Position numbers and translations under genes: made by a program
Notes under the pieces: model-generated
Database searches by the model: none
What the model was told of the DNA's origin: nothing
The model's input: the letters and a program-made list of their open reading frames with translations, nothing else
Shown: positions 8,273 to 17,900 of the stretch, one piece after another
Layout of the letters: every line of letters starts with the position of its first letter
Position numbering within the stretch: position 1 is the first letter of the stretch
DNA from: Micrococcales bacterium
GTDB lineage: Bacteria; Actinomycetota; Actinomycetes; Actinomycetales; Microbacteriaceae
Direction: 5' to 3'
Length of the DNA stretch: 37,379 nt
NCBI GenBank assembly: GCA_024641015.1
Contig: JAHEDU010000027.1
Coordinates: forward strand, 1-37,379

Positions 8273-9112
8273 TTAACCTTGGGTGCTTCCATCATTGTTG
8301 GTGTTGAGATCTGCTCCGAGCTGGCCCTCCTGGCCGGCATCGCGAAGAGACTGAATGTACGCGTCGTACTCGGACTGCGAAACGACCTTGACGGTGAAGA
8401 GCATGAGCGAGTGGTATTCACCACACAGTTCAGCGCACTTTCCGCGGTAGGTGCCTTCCTTTTCCGGAGTGACGTACCAGTGGTTCGTCTGGCCGGGGAG
8501 CATGTCCTTCTTGTAGAGGAAGTCGACGATCCAGAACGAGTGGTTGACATCTCGCGACTCGAGGTCGAATTCGATTGTCTTTCCGACGGGCAAGTACAGG
8601 ACCGGAAGCGAGTCAGCTTCGATGGTCTTGCCGTCGTTTTCCTGTGCCTGAATCCCGGTTTCGTACACGTTGTCCGTGACGTAGTTGAAGTCCCACGCCC
8701 AACGCTTTCCGAACACCTGAATCGTGTAGTCGGGGTTCGGGTTGACCTTTTCAATCGCCGCTTCGTCGCGAGCAGTGAAAGCGAAGAATCCGATGATGAG
8801 AATCAGCGGGACGATCGTGAAGAACGTTTCGATCGGCATGTTGTAGCGAAGCTGAGCCGGAAGGCCCGTGTCCGACTGGCGGCGACGGTAGGCAATCGCG
8901 GCCCAGATGATAAGTCCCCAGGTGATGACACCGACGACAAGCAGAACAACCCACGACGTCGCCCAGAGGCCGATGATGCGTGACGTCATGTTTGTCACGC
9001 CAGCTTCTGACGGCAACCAGCCCTTGAGTTCTTGGTCGGTACAACCCGAAAGGGTAAGCGCGGTAGCAATCGCGGTGGCCGCTGCCATCCAGCGAAGTCG
9101 GTTCTTCAGCAC
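8273..9112 (-). CDS. ctaC: Cytochrome c oxidase subunit II, CuA lipoprotein
   Basis: Receives electrons from QcrC at a binuclear CuA centre on the outer face. From the GTG at 9112 it has 279 residues. A lipoprotein signal ends in LTLSGC, two helices follow (near 48-70 and 93-113 of the mature region), then the cupredoxin domain with the CuA ligand segment CAELCGEYHSLM near the C-terminus. The GTG at 9112 is preferred because GGAGAGG lies six bases upstream. An in-frame ATG at 9130 would add MLERFE ahead of the signal peptide and has no Shine-Dalgarno, so the start is a judgement. First gene of ctaC-ctaD-ctaF. Confidence 0.96.
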   Translation of the reverse strand: MLKNRLRWMAAATAIATALTLSGCTDQELKGWLPSEAGVTNMTSRIIGLWATSWVVLLVVGVITWGLIIWAAIAYRRRQSDTGLPAQLRYNMPIETFFTIVPLILIIGFFAFTARDEAAIEKVNPNPDYTIQVFGKRWAWDFNYVTDNVYETGIQAQENDGKTIEADSLPVLYLPVGKTIEFDLESRDVNHSFWIVDFLYKKDMLPGQTNHWYVTPEKEGTYRGKCAELCGEYHSLMLFTVKVVSQSEYDAYIQSLRDAGQEGQLGADLNTNNDGSTQG

Positions 9113-9151
9113 CTCAAACCTCTCCAACATTCCGTGTGTGGTGATGCATTC

Positions 9152-9157
9152 AGTCTA
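9152..9157 (-). promoter_or_regulatory. Possible -10 element for ctaC-ctaD-ctaF
   Basis: TAGACT on the minus strand (9157-9152) fits the actinobacterial TANNNT pattern. It lies between the erpA terminator and ctaC and would give a leader of roughly 35-40 bases that includes the GGAGAGG upstream of the 9112 start. No good -35 is visible. Confidence 0.4.
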
Positions 9158-9193
9158 GGGGAAACGGCACACGAATTTCGTCGTTTAGACGCG

Positions 9194-9229
9194 AAAAAAC
9201 CGCGAAAAATCGGTGATTTTTCGCGGTTT
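9194..9229 (-). terminator. Strong intrinsic terminator after erpA
   Basis: A perfect 15-base inverted repeat (9197-9211 with 9215-9229) has a 3-base loop, and on the minus strand it runs into a six-T tract (9199-9194). It lies 26 bases past the erpA stop and separates erpA from the ctaC operon. Confidence 0.9.
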
Positions 9230-9255
9230 CCTCGAATTCAGTACTTTAGTCCCGA

Positions 9256-9609
9256 CTAGTTGAACGAGTCGCCGCAGGCACAGGTGTTCGACGCGTTCGG
9301 GTTGTTGATCTGGAAGCCCGAGGCCTGGATTGTGTCTTCGTAATCGATCTCGGCACCCTCGAGGTACGGAGCGCTCTTCTTGTCGACGACGACCTGAACT
9401 CCGTCGAATTCGACGACCGCATCGCCTTCGTTGTCGCGCTCGTCGAAGAAGAGGTCGTAACGGAATCCGCTGCACCCGCCGGCCTTGACGACGAGTCGGA
9501 GGCGAAGATCATCGCGCTGTTCGCGCTGGAGAAGGCCCTTGGCCTTGTCTACTGCGGCGGGGGTGAGAACAACCCCGTGCGTTGCTTCAGTGAGAGTGTT
9601 TCCGGTCAT
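9256..9609 (-). CDS. erpA: Iron-sulfur cluster insertion protein ErpA (A-type carrier)
   Basis: An A-type carrier that holds an iron-sulfur cluster and delivers it to apoproteins. The 117-residue length and three conserved cysteines match the family: C46 in KAGGCSGFRY and C110/C112 in the C-terminal NTCACGDSF. The FDERDNEGD and VVDKKSAPYLEGAEIDY segments are also typical. Its neighbours are respiratory genes, several of which need iron-sulfur or heme cofactors, though delivery to QcrA specifically is only an inference. A TAAAAT lies exactly six bases before the ATG with no well-placed Shine-Dalgarno, so the mRNA may be leaderless. It is followed by a strong terminator. Confidence 0.95.
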   Translation of the reverse strand: MTGNTLTEATHGVVLTPAAVDKAKGLLQREQRDDLRLRLVVKAGGCSGFRYDLFFDERDNEGDAVVEFDGVQVVVDKKSAPYLEGAEIDYEDTIQASGFQINNPNASNTCACGDSFN

Positions 9610-9615
9610 AGTTCG

Positions 9616-9621
9616 ATTTTA
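9616..9621 (-). promoter_or_regulatory. -10 element for erpA, leaderless spacing
   Basis: TAAAAT on the minus strand (9621-9616) is followed by six bases and then the erpA ATG. Such a -10 would place the transcript start at or next to the ATG. No clear -35 is present; the upstream bases are the 3' end of the M20 peptidase gene. Confidence 0.55.
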
Positions 9622-9631
9622 CCCCCGATTC

Positions 9632-11029
9632 TTAGTGGTCGCGGTCGTTGAGTCGCGTGAGGAATAACGTTTCGGCAAGAATCGCGCGCTCGAACACCGC
9701 GAGCGACAACGATTCGTTCGGACTGTGCGCCTTGGATGCAGGGTCTTCAACTCCCGTGACAAGGATCTGGGCGTCCGGGAAGCGCGTAACGAGGTCAGCG
9801 ATGAACGGAATTGACCCGCCAACACCCGCGAGCACGGGGTCGGTTCCGCTCCACGCATCGCGAAGTGCGTCGAGTTCAAGCGAGACAGCCGAACCCGTCG
9901 TGTCAACGAGGAATGCGTTGCCGAGGTCGGGCTCGCCGAATTCGAGGTGGGCGCCCCACGGCGCGGTCGCTTCGAGGTGCGTTCTGATCGCTTGCCACGC
10001 GTCGCGCGCCGACTGGCCCGGCGCAACGCGCACGGACACCTTGATTGTGACGGAAGGGATGAGCGTGTTCGACGCGTTCTGAACGGTCGGTGCGTCGATA
10101 CCAGTGATTGTAATCGCGGGCTGGAACCAGATGCGCGACAGAATTGGCCCTTCGCCTACCTCGGTCACGCCGTCGAGGAGTCCCGAGTCATGAACCAACT
10201 CGTCGTGGCTGAATTCGGGAACCGGCGCGGAATAGCCTGTCAGTCCGGGAACCGCGACACCACCCTTGTCGTCATACAGTCGCGAAACGAGGGTCATCGC
10301 AGCCATCATCGCGTCGGGCACCGCTCCCCCGAGCATTCCCGAGTGTGACGCGTGGGCGAGCGTGGACACGGTGAGCGAGAAGGCGACGTTGCCGCGAAGA
10401 CTGACCGTCAGCGACGGGATGTCTACGGTTCGGTTGTCGCTGTCCGCGACGACGATGATGTCACTGCGCAACAGGCGGGTGTGGGCATCGAGGATTGTCG
10501 TGAAGGAGCGCGAACCGAACTCCTCCTCCCCCTCGATGAACATGGCGATTCCGATGTTGAAATCGTCACCGAGGACTTCCGTGAGTGATTCCAACGCGGT
10601 GAGGTGGACGAGGACGCCGGCCTTGTCGTCAGCCGCACCACGACCGAACAAACGACCGTCGCGGATCTCGGGTTCGAAGGGATCACTTTCCCACGCTGCC
10701 GAGTCGCCCGGGGGCTGAACGTCGTGGTGCGCGTACAGCAGGACGGTTGGATATCCCGGTGCCGGCTCGCGTCGCGCGAGAACCGCCGGTTGACCGTAGT
10801 TGGACGACGTTGCCTGCTGCTCGCGAACAATGACGACCTCGTCAAACAGGTCGAGGTCACGCAACTTCGCTGCGACAAATTCCGCCGACGCCTGCACATG
10901 CGCGGGATCGAACCCGTCCCACGACACCGACGGAATCCGAACGAGTTCCTTGAGAGTTTCGAGTGCTGCGGGGGTCTTGCTCGCGACGAGTTCGCGCAGT
11001 GCGTCGGTCGAGCGGTCGTGGTCGGTCAT
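9632..11029 (-). CDS. M20 family metallo-dipeptidase
   Basis: A 465-residue cytoplasmic zinc peptidase of the M20/M25/M40 family, in the CNDP/PepV-like dipeptidase group. Metal and catalytic signatures are YAHHDVQP (H101, D103), GRGAADDKAG (D134 as metal bridge) and EGEEEFGS (E168-E170). The central lid domain, about 190-350, contains SHSGMLGG. The C-terminal GGSIPFIADLV and AHSPNESL carry the last conserved residues; the His of the latter is a likely metal ligand. It likely hydrolyses dipeptides or related N-acyl amino acids; the exact substrate cannot be read from sequence. Its 3' end is 22 bases from erpA and it is divergent from the DUF3043 gene. There is no Shine-Dalgarno before the ATG. 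Confidence 0.9.
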   Translation of the reverse strand: MTDHDRSTDALRELVASKTPAALETLKELVRIPSVSWDGFDPAHVQASAEFVAAKLRDLDLFDEVVIVREQQATSSNYGQPAVLARREPAPGYPTVLLYAHHDVQPPGDSAAWESDPFEPEIRDGRLFGRGAADDKAGVLVHLTALESLTEVLGDDFNIGIAMFIEGEEEFGSRSFTTILDAHTRLLRSDIIVVADSDNRTVDIPSLTVSLRGNVAFSLTVSTLAHASHSGMLGGAVPDAMMAAMTLVSRLYDDKGGVAVPGLTGYSAPVPEFSHDELVHDSGLLDGVTEVGEGPILSRIWFQPAITITGIDAPTVQNASNTLIPSVTIKVSVRVAPGQSARDAWQAIRTHLEATAPWGAHLEFGEPDLGNAFLVDTTGSAVSLELDALRDAWSGTDPVLAGVGGSIPFIADLVTRFPDAQILVTGVEDPASKAHSPNESLSLAVFERAILAETLFLTRLNDRDH

Positions 11030-11034
11030 AACGG

Positions 11035-11042
11035 TAATCTAA
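11035..11042. promoter_or_regulatory. Overlapping divergent -10 elements (M20 peptidase / DUF3043)
   Basis: The 8-base segment TAATCTAA contains TAATCT on the + strand (11035-11040), reading toward the DUF3043 gene. It also contains TAGATT on the minus strand (11042-11037), reading toward the peptidase and placed exactly six bases before that ATG. The rightward transcript would keep a leader with AAGGAG at 11058-11063, while the leftward one would be leaderless. Confidence 0.55.
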
Positions 11043-11070
11043 TAAACACTGAGCTCAAGGAGAGACCGAC

Positions 11071-11646
11071 GTGACCGAATCGACTGAAAACACTGGTGCA
11101 GGCAAGGGTCGTGCGACGCCGTCGCGCAAGGAACGCGAAGCCGCACGCAAGCGCCCGCTGGTTCCCGCTCGCACCAAGCTGTCGAAGGAAGACCGTCGCA
11201 AGCGCGCCGAACAGCGCATGACCGCCCGTGCTGGGCTCGAAGCTGGCGAAGAACGCTATCTCCCCCTTCGCGACAAAGGCCCTCAGAAGCGCATGGTTCG
11301 CGACATCGTTGACGCGCGATTCACGGTCGGCGAGTTCATGATTCCGTTGATGTTCGCCGTCATTATCATGACGTTTATCCCCGATTACAACGCTGTCGAC
11401 GCGAATGGCAAGGTCACCTCGGTTGCCGCTACCCTGCAGCTGACTGTCCTGATCGCCCTGTACGGATTCTTCCTCGTCGGGTTCATCGACGCACTGATCA
11501 TGGGGCGCAAGATCACCAAGCGACTTCAGGCGAAGTTCGGCGAGGTCGAAAAGGGCGTCCGTTGGTACGCCGGTGTCCGCGCGTTCCAGTTCCGTCCGCT
11601 TCGCGTGCCCAAGCCCCGCGTCGCACGTGGCGACGTCGTCGAGTAA
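11071..11646 (+). CDS. DUF3043 family membrane protein
   Basis: A 191-residue actinobacterial protein of the DUF3043 family, unknown function. Residues 1-70 are highly basic and Lys/Arg-rich, with SRKEREAARKRPLVP and KEDRRKRAEQRM. The conserved RDIVDARFTVGEF motif follows, then two membrane helices at about 91-107 and 122-144, then a basic C-terminal tail ending in PRVARGDVVE. AAGGAG seven bases upstream sets the GTG start. Pairing with an M20 dipeptidase in divergent orientation is, as I recall, common in this group. Its stop directly abuts the pyrD stop in convergent orientation with no terminator between them. Confidence 0.9.
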   Translation: MTESTENTGAGKGRATPSRKEREAARKRPLVPARTKLSKEDRRKRAEQRMTARAGLEAGEERYLPLRDKGPQKRMVRDIVDARFTVGEFMIPLMFAVIIMTFIPDYNAVDANGKVTSVAATLQLTVLIALYGFFLVGFIDALIMGRKITKRLQAKFGEVEKGVRWYAGVRAFQFRPLRVPKPRVARGDVVE

Positions 11647-12654
11647 CTAGCGAAGCCCTCGAACAACTCGCGAAGCCCAGAACGGGCCTTCGTAGAGGAA
11701 AGCGGTGTACCCCTGAACGAGGGTGGCTCCGGCTTCGAGTCGTTCCGAGACGTCGCGTGATGTCGTCACTCCCCCGACCGAGATGAGACAGAAGTCGGCA
11801 GGAACTTGCGCGCGCAGGCGACGAAGAATTTCAATTGAACGTGCCGCGACGGGCGGACCAGAAAGTCCACCGGCACCGATTGCCTCGACAACATCGTCGG
11901 GAGTGCGAAGTCCCGAGCGCGACAGCGTTGTGTTGGTGGCGATAATTCCGTCGAGACCAATGCGTAACGCAAGAGCCGCCACTGAATCGACTCCGTCGTC
12001 TGTCAGGTCAGGGGCAATCTTGACTAGAACCGGCGTCTCTCCCGCGGCCCGTTTAACCGCGGTCAGCAACGGCTCAAGCTTGTCGATCTCTTGAAGACCA
12101 CGAAGTCCCGGCGTGTTCGGCGACGACACGTTGACGGCAAGGTAATCGGCCTGCGGGGCCAGTAGGCGTGTGGATTCGAGGTAATCCTCGACGGCGTCGT
12201 CCACATCAACAACACGGCTCTTGCCGATGTTAACGCCGAGAACTGGCCCACCGCGGCGACGAAGTCGGGGCTGAACCGCGGCTGCCCCGTCGTTGTTGAA
12301 GCCCATTCGGTTGATGAGCGACTTGTCGTCGATCAGTCGAAACAGTCGTGGTCGCTCGTTACCCGGTTGTGAACGCGCGGTCACGGTGCCGATCTCGACG
12401 TGCCCAAACCCGAGCCCCCACAGAATTCGGTACACGAGTGCGTTCTTGTCGAAACCCGCGGCTAGTCCGAACGGCGACTCGAACGTCAGTCCAAGAGTGT
12501 GCACGGCGTGACGCTTCGCGGGGCGCGTGAACAGACGGAGGACTTGAGTCGCACCGATCGCCTGGCCGAAACGCAGAAGCGACACGACGAACTCGTGCGC
12601 GTGTTCGGGATCCATGCGCGCAAAGACGGTTCGGAAGATGGCGCGATAGATCAC
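11647..12654 (-). CDS. pyrD: Dihydroorotate dehydrogenase (quinone), class 2
   Basis: Oxidises dihydroorotate to orotate in pyrimidine synthesis and passes electrons to the quinone pool, so it is membrane-associated. The 335-residue length and N-terminal helix ([20 protein letters not shown]) mark class 2. FMN and substrate segments seen are [34 protein letters not shown] (with the catalytic Ser), [18 protein letters not shown] and ISVGGVTT. The GTG start overlaps the nrdR stop in a GTGA arrangement, so it is translationally coupled as the third gene of hisD-nrdR-pyrD. The 3' end abuts the DUF3043 stop. Confidence 0.96.
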   Translation of the reverse strand: MIYRAIFRTVFARMDPEHAHEFVVSLLRFGQAIGATQVLRLFTRPAKRHAVHTLGLTFESPFGLAAGFDKNALVYRILWGLGFGHVEIGTVTARSQPGNERPRLFRLIDDKSLINRMGFNNDGAAAVQPRLRRRGGPVLGVNIGKSRVVDVDDAVEDYLESTRLLAPQADYLAVNVSSPNTPGLRGLQEIDKLEPLLTAVKRAAGETPVLVKIAPDLTDDGVDSVAALALRIGLDGIIATNTTLSRSGLRTPDDVVEAIGAGGLSGPPVAARSIEILRRLRAQVPADFCLISVGGVTTSRDVSERLEAGATLVQGYTAFLYEGPFWASRVVRGLR

Positions 12655-13115
12655 GAGTCGGTGGTCTTTCCGCCGTCGTTGCGCAGCTCCTCGATCGCTC
12701 GGTCGAAGTCGGCGAGGGATTCGAACGCCTTGTAGACGCTCGCGAAGCGCAAGTATGCGACGAGGTCGATGGTGCGAAGTTCGGGAAGGATCGCCAGTCC
12801 GATTTCATTCGCGTCAATCTGCGAGACGCCGGTTGCGCGAACGTTCTCTTCGACGCGTTGGGCCAGAGCCGCCAGTTCGGCGTCGGTGACCGGGCGACCC
12901 TGGCACGCCTTGCGAACGCCGGACACGATCTTTTCGCGCGAGAACGGTTCGACAACACCGTTGCGCTTGATGACGGAAAGGCTCGCAGTCTCGAGAGTTG
13001 AGAACCGACCACTGCACGAGGGGCATTCGCGGCGGCGGCGAATCGACAGACCGTCCTCAGACGTGCGCGAATCGATGACACGGCTGTCGGTGTGACGGCA
13101 GAAAGGACAGAACAT
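12651..13115 (-). CDS. nrdR: Transcriptional repressor NrdR
   Basis: A 154-residue ATP/dATP-responsive repressor of ribonucleotide reductase genes. The N-terminal zinc ribbon is MFCPFC...CPSC (C3, C6, C31, C34). The ATP-cone spans about residues 49-139, with [20 protein letters not shown] and the C-terminal [13 protein letters not shown]. It starts four bases after the hisD stop, with GAGG seven bases before the ATG, and its stop overlaps the pyrD start. Co-transcription with pyrD would tie it to nucleotide metabolism. Its target nrd genes are not in this window. Confidence 0.97.
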   Translation of the reverse strand: MFCPFCRHTDSRVIDSRTSEDGLSIRRRRECPSCSGRFSTLETASLSVIKRNGVVEPFSREKIVSGVRKACQGRPVTDAELAALAQRVEENVRATGVSQIDANEIGLAILPELRTIDLVAYLRFASVYKAFESLADFDRAIEELRNDGGKTTDS

Positions 13116-13119
13116 CGCG

Positions 13120-14427
13120 TTACCTCTCGAATCGTGCCGTCACGGCATCACCGTGGGCGGGCAGGTTCTCGGCCTGGGCAAAAGTCACAATGTCGTGCGA
13201 AACGGCGCGCAACGCATCACGCGAATAGCGGACGGTCTGTCGAGGACGCAGGAACGTGGCCGGACCAAGGGCCGCGGCGTGACGCGCGTTCCCGTTCGTC
13301 GGAAGAACGTGGTTTGATCCCGCGAGGTAATCCCCCAGCGAAACGGGCGTATCGGCACCGACGAAGATCGCGCCAGCATTGCGGATGCGTGCAGCAACGA
13401 TCTCAGCGTTGCGGGTGTGAATTTCGAGGTGCTCGGGCGCGTACGCGTCGGACACGCGAATCGCGTCATCAATCGAGTCGACGATGATGATTCGCGACTG
13501 CTCCCCCATGAGCGCGGCAGTGACGCGTTCGCGGTGACGAGTCGTGGTGACGCGCGAGGTGACCTTTGCGCTGACCTGAGCCGCAAGTGCGACCGAGTCG
13601 GTCACAAGAACGGCACTGGCGAGTTCGTCGTGCTCGGCCTGAGAAACGAGGTCCGCCGCAACGAGGTCGGGACTCGCGGTGTTATCCGCGATGATGAGAA
13701 TTTCGGTCGGGCCGGCCTCGGAGTCGATTCCGACGATTCCGGACACGACGCGCTTAGCAGCAGCGACGTAGGCGTTGCCGGGACCCGTGATGACCGAGAC
13801 GGGCTCGAGTCCCAGTTCCGGAACTCCGTAGGCCAAAGCGCCAATCGCACCGGCACCGCCGATGGCGTACACCTCGGTGACGCCGAGCATGTTGGCGACG
13901 GCGGCGATCGTCGGGTGAACCGAGAAGCCGTGTTCCTTCTGTGCTGGGCTGACGAGTGCGATCGACTGAACGCCGGCGACCTGTGCTGCGATGACGTTCA
14001 TCACGACACTTGACGGATAGACGGCTTTGCCACCAGGTACGTACAAACCAACACGCTCGACGGGAACCCAGTGCTGCTCGATGAACGCACCGGGCGCCAC
14101 TTCAGTGACGGCGGGTGCGGGAACCTGCGCGCGCGAGCCAACGCGGACTCGGGCGATGGCGTTGACAATCGCTTCACGCAGTTCGGGATCGAGCGCCGCA
14201 TCGGCGGCGGACAGTTCAGCGACGGGAACGCGCAGCGGCTCGGCGTATCCCCCGTCGAACCGCACGCCATGTTCCTGCAAAGCTTCGACGCCGCGACGAC
14301 GAACGTCATCGACCAGCTCGGCCGCGACAGCGTGCGCATCGGTGTGAGCCAACGGCGCGCGAGGGACAAGAGCCCGCGCTTGAGCGGCACTGAGAGGCCC
14401 GTGAGGCGCGGAAATCGTTGTCAACAT
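13120..14427 (-). CDS. hisD: Histidinol dehydrogenase
   Basis: NAD- and zinc-dependent enzyme of the last two steps of histidine synthesis, converting L-histidinol to L-histidine. From the ATG at 14427 it has 435 residues, the normal size. Visible family segments include [78 protein letters not shown] (zinc and catalytic region) and [10 protein letters not shown]. An upstream in-frame start at 14529 adds 34 residues with no family similarity and overlaps the divergent gene, so it was rejected. TAGCAT lies seven bases before the ATG and GAGG only two bases before it. It leads hisD-nrdR-pyrD. Confidence 0.96.
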   Translation of the reverse strand: MLTTISAPHGPLSAAQARALVPRAPLAHTDAHAVAAELVDDVRRRGVEALQEHGVRFDGGYAEPLRVPVAELSAADAALDPELREAIVNAIARVRVGSRAQVPAPAVTEVAPGAFIEQHWVPVERVGLYVPGGKAVYPSSVVMNVIAAQVAGVQSIALVSPAQKEHGFSVHPTIAAVANMLGVTEVYAIGGAGAIGALAYGVPELGLEPVSVITGPGNAYVAAAKRVVSGIVGIDSEAGPTEILIIADNTASPDLVAADLVSQAEHDELASAVLVTDSVALAAQVSAKVTSRVTTTRHRERVTAALMGEQSRIIIVDSIDDAIRVSDAYAPEHLEIHTRNAEIVAARIRNAGAIFVGADTPVSLGDYLAGSNHVLPTNGNARHAAALGPATFLRPRQTVRYSRDALRAVSHDIVTFAQAENLPAHGDAVTARFER

Positions 14428-14478
14428 CACCTCAATGCTACCGTTGGGTTGGAAGCGTCGACCGATTACGAGGAGCCT

Positions 14479-14973
14479 GTGAACGACATGACACCTCAGT
14501 CCGCCTTCCTCGCAGCGTTCTCGCTGCACCCGGCCGGAGTCGCGGTCATCACCGCGAACGATTCACACGGCGAACCCGTCGGATTCACGGCCACCTCGCT
14601 TGCATCATTTTCTGCAGTGCCGCCTCGTGCGTCGTTCAACATCGCCCAGCACGCGTCGTCCTACCGTTCCGTCGGAATCGGCGCCCGCGTTCTTCTCCAC
14701 TTCCTCGCCGGACACCAGGTCGAAATTGCTCGAATCATGGCGGGTCCCGCCGCCCAGCGCTTCGAGGGCGATCACTGGTCAGCCGATGACCGCGGACTCC
14801 CTCGCCTCACGGGCGTACGCGCCGTTCTCGAAGCGCACGTGGTAGCAGTGACTGAAGTTGGCGACAACGCCTCCGTCATCGTCGAAATCGACGGCGGAGA
14901 CACCAACATCGACTGTTCGCCGCTTGTCTATGTCGAACGCCGCTATCACGCGGTCGGCGACGTCGTCGACTAA
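14479..14973 (+). CDS. Flavin reductase-like FMN-binding protein
   Basis: A 164-residue protein of the flavin reductase-like domain family, which binds FMN in a split-barrel fold and often reduces flavin with NAD(P)H for a partner oxygenase. Seen: SLHPAGVAVITANDSHGEPVGFTATSLASFSAVPPRASFNI, a typical first half with the TATS flavin-binding motif, and the C-terminal SPLVYVERRYH. (The first run is conserved in blocks: GVAVIT, PVGFTATS, PPR.) GAGGAG just upstream supports the GTG at 14479; the ATG at 14488 is the alternative. It is transcribed against hisD and dnaE. Its stop overlaps the dnaE stop by 4 bases. No partner oxygenase is visible nearby, so its substrate system is unknown. Confidence 0.88.
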   Translation: MNDMTPQSAFLAAFSLHPAGVAVITANDSHGEPVGFTATSLASFSAVPPRASFNIAQHASSYRSVGIGARVLLHFLAGHQVEIARIMAGPAAQRFEGDHWSADDRGLPRLTGVRAVLEAHVVAVTEVGDNASVIVEIDGGDTNIDCSPLVYVERRYHAVGDVVD

Positions 14974-17900
14974 ACCAGAGCGTTCGGTCCGAGAACGCGG
15001 CGCAATTCGCCGTACAGCGCACCGCTCACGGTCACGCGGTGCGGCAGCGTGAACACGCGAACCGCGTCGGGATGACGCACTCGAAGTTCGACCTCGGAAT
15101 CGCCGGGGTGGCGCTTGAGGATCTCGTCGAGCTCCGCAATTACGCTCGTCGTCGCGTGACTGGCGGGCAACTGCACCTTGACCAGCGACACCTCGTTGAT
15201 ATTGATCGTTTCGAGTTCACGAATGTCGTTCGCCATCAGCGAGACGGTGTTTTCACGAAGTCGGATTCGACCCGACACCGCGACGATGGTGTCGTTGACG
15301 AGCTTGAGCCGAAGTTCTTCATACGCGCGGCCCAGCACCGACACGGGAATCGACCCAGACATGTCCTCCAGCATCGCCATCGCGAACGGCTTCCCCGACG
15401 TTCGCGCGACGCGCATTTCAACGTTGCGCAGCAGCCCCGCGAACGTCACCATGTCACCTTCGTTTGCGCCGATAAGTTCATACTCCGCGTCGGCGTCTTC
15501 ACTTTCGGACATTTTCTGAACAACCTGCAGGTCTGTGACGAGGATCGACGCCGCACGCGACAGTGCTGACTCTTGACCGTTCAGCGGATGGTCAGAAACA
15601 TAGAGCCCGAGCATGTCGCGCTCGAATTCAAGCTTCGTCTTTCGCGGCCACTCGGGACGTTCCGGCACCAAGACCACGGGCTCGTCGAACAGCTCACCGA
15701 AATCGAATCCGATGTCGCCCTTGGACGCGTCCTTTTTGGTTCGCGTGGCGTCCTCGACGACCTTTTCGTGCACGTCGAGAAGCGCACGTCGAGTGTGACC
15801 GAATCGATCGAACGCGCCGGCCTTGATGAGGGCCTCCAGAGTTCGCTTCTGCAATGCCTGAAGCGGGACACGGTCGAGGAACTCCTGGAACGAACCGTAG
15901 GGGCCGTTCGCGTTGCGTTCGGCGACAATGTGGTCAACGACGGCCTCGCCGACGTTCTTGATCGAGCCCAACCCAAAGCGGACGTCCTCGCCCACCGCTG
16001 CGAAGTACAGAACTGACTCGTTGATGTCCGGCGCCAAAACCTTGACACCCATGCGACGCGCTTCGACGAGGTATCCGCCGAGCTTGTCTCGGTCGTCGCC
16101 GACGCTGGTCAGAAGACCGGCGAGGAACTCCGCCGGGAAGTGAGCCTTGAGGTACGCGGTGAAATACGCGACGACGCCGTATGCAGCCGAGTGGGACTTG
16201 TTGAACGCGTAGTCAGAGAACGGGACAAGGATTTCCCACAGAGTGTCAATCGCCTGCTTGCTGAAGCCGCGTTCCGCCATCCCCTCAGAAAACGGCGCGA
16301 ACTCCTTGTCAAGAACTTCCTTCTTCTTCTTACCCATCGCGCGACGCAGATTGTCTGCTTGTGCGAGCGAATAACCGGCCACGCGCTGAGCGATCTGCAT
16401 GACCTGCTCTTGGTACACGATGAGACCGTAGGTCGGGTCGAGGATGTCGCTCAGGGGCTCAGCGAGTTCCTTGTGAATCGGCGTAATCGCCTGCATCCCC
16501 TGCTTGCGCATCGCGTAGTTTGTGTGCGACTTCATTGCCATCGGGCCCGGTCGGTACAGCGCGAGAACGGCCGAAATGTCCTCGAACGAGTCGGGCTGCA
16601 TCTGCTTGAGCAACTGCCGCATCGGCGGCGAGTCGAGCTGGAAGATCCCCAGCGTCTCGCCCGTCGACAGTAGTTCGAACACCTTGGGGTCGTCGTAGGT
16701 GAGGTCTTCGAGAACAAGCGTCTCGCCACGATTGCGCTCGATGTTGACGAGTGCGTCGTCCAGGATGTCGAGGTTTCGAAGACCGAGGAAGTCCATCTTG
16801 ATGAGGCCGAGGGCCTCGCAGGTCGGGTAATCGAACTGCGTGATGATTTGTCCATCGTTCGAACGCATCATGAGAGGAACGATGTCGGACAGCTTGGTAT
16901 CGGACATGATGACACCGGCCGCGTGAACACCGGTGTTGCGCTTGATGCTTTCGATTCCCTTGGCGGTCTCGTAGACGATTGTCGCTTCGGTGCTCGACTC
17001 GACAACCTCGCGGAACGGTGCAGCCTCTTTGTAACGCTCGTTGTCTTTGTCGAACATCTCGGACAGTGACATGTCTCGCCCGAGCTTCATCGGGGGCACT
17101 GCCTTCGTCAGTCGGTCACCGACTTCGTACGGATAGCCAAGAACACGCGCCGAGTCCTTGAGCGCCTGCTTCGCCTTGATGATGTTGTACGTCGCAATCT
17201 GGGCAACGTATTCGGAACCGTACTTTTCGGTGACGTAACGCTTGACGTCGTCACGGCGCTTGGTCGAGAAGTCGATATCGAAGTCGGGCATCGACTCGCG
17301 TTCCGGGTTGAGGAATCGCTCAAAAAGCAGACCGTGTTCGAGGGGTTCGAGATCGGTGATTCGCATTGCGTAGGCAGCGATCGAACCGGCACCCGAACCA
17401 CGACCGGGTCCCACGCGAATCGCGTTGTCACGTGCCCACCCGATGAAGTCCGCAACGATGAGGTAATAACCCGCGAACCCCTTCGTGGTGATGATCTCGA
17501 TCTCATACGCCGCGCGGTCACGGATTTCCTGCGAGAGGTCCTTGCCGTAACGGAATTCGAGTCCCGCCCAGACCGCGCGTTCGAACGCCTTTTCTTCGGT
17601 GTCGTTCGACTCGACCGGAAAGTGCGGCATGTGGTTTGCGGTCGTGTCGAACTGAACACCACATCTCTCGGCGATCAACAGCGTGTTGTCTGCAGCCTCC
17701 GGGTGGTCGGGGAACAGTCGGCGCATTTCGGCTGCCGACTTCAGATAGAACTGATCCGACTCGAACTTGAAGCGCTTTTCGTCAAGCAGGGTCGACCCCG
17801 ACTGCACGCACAGCAGCGCCTCGTGCGCCTTGTGGTCGTCGTGGTGGACGTAGTGCAAGTCGTTCGTCAGAAGCAATGGCAGATCGAGTTCCTTCGCCAG

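Noticed and set aside
14428-14529. Longer hisD start
   Set aside because: The added 34 residues have no histidinol dehydrogenase similarity and would overlap the divergent flavin-reductase gene.
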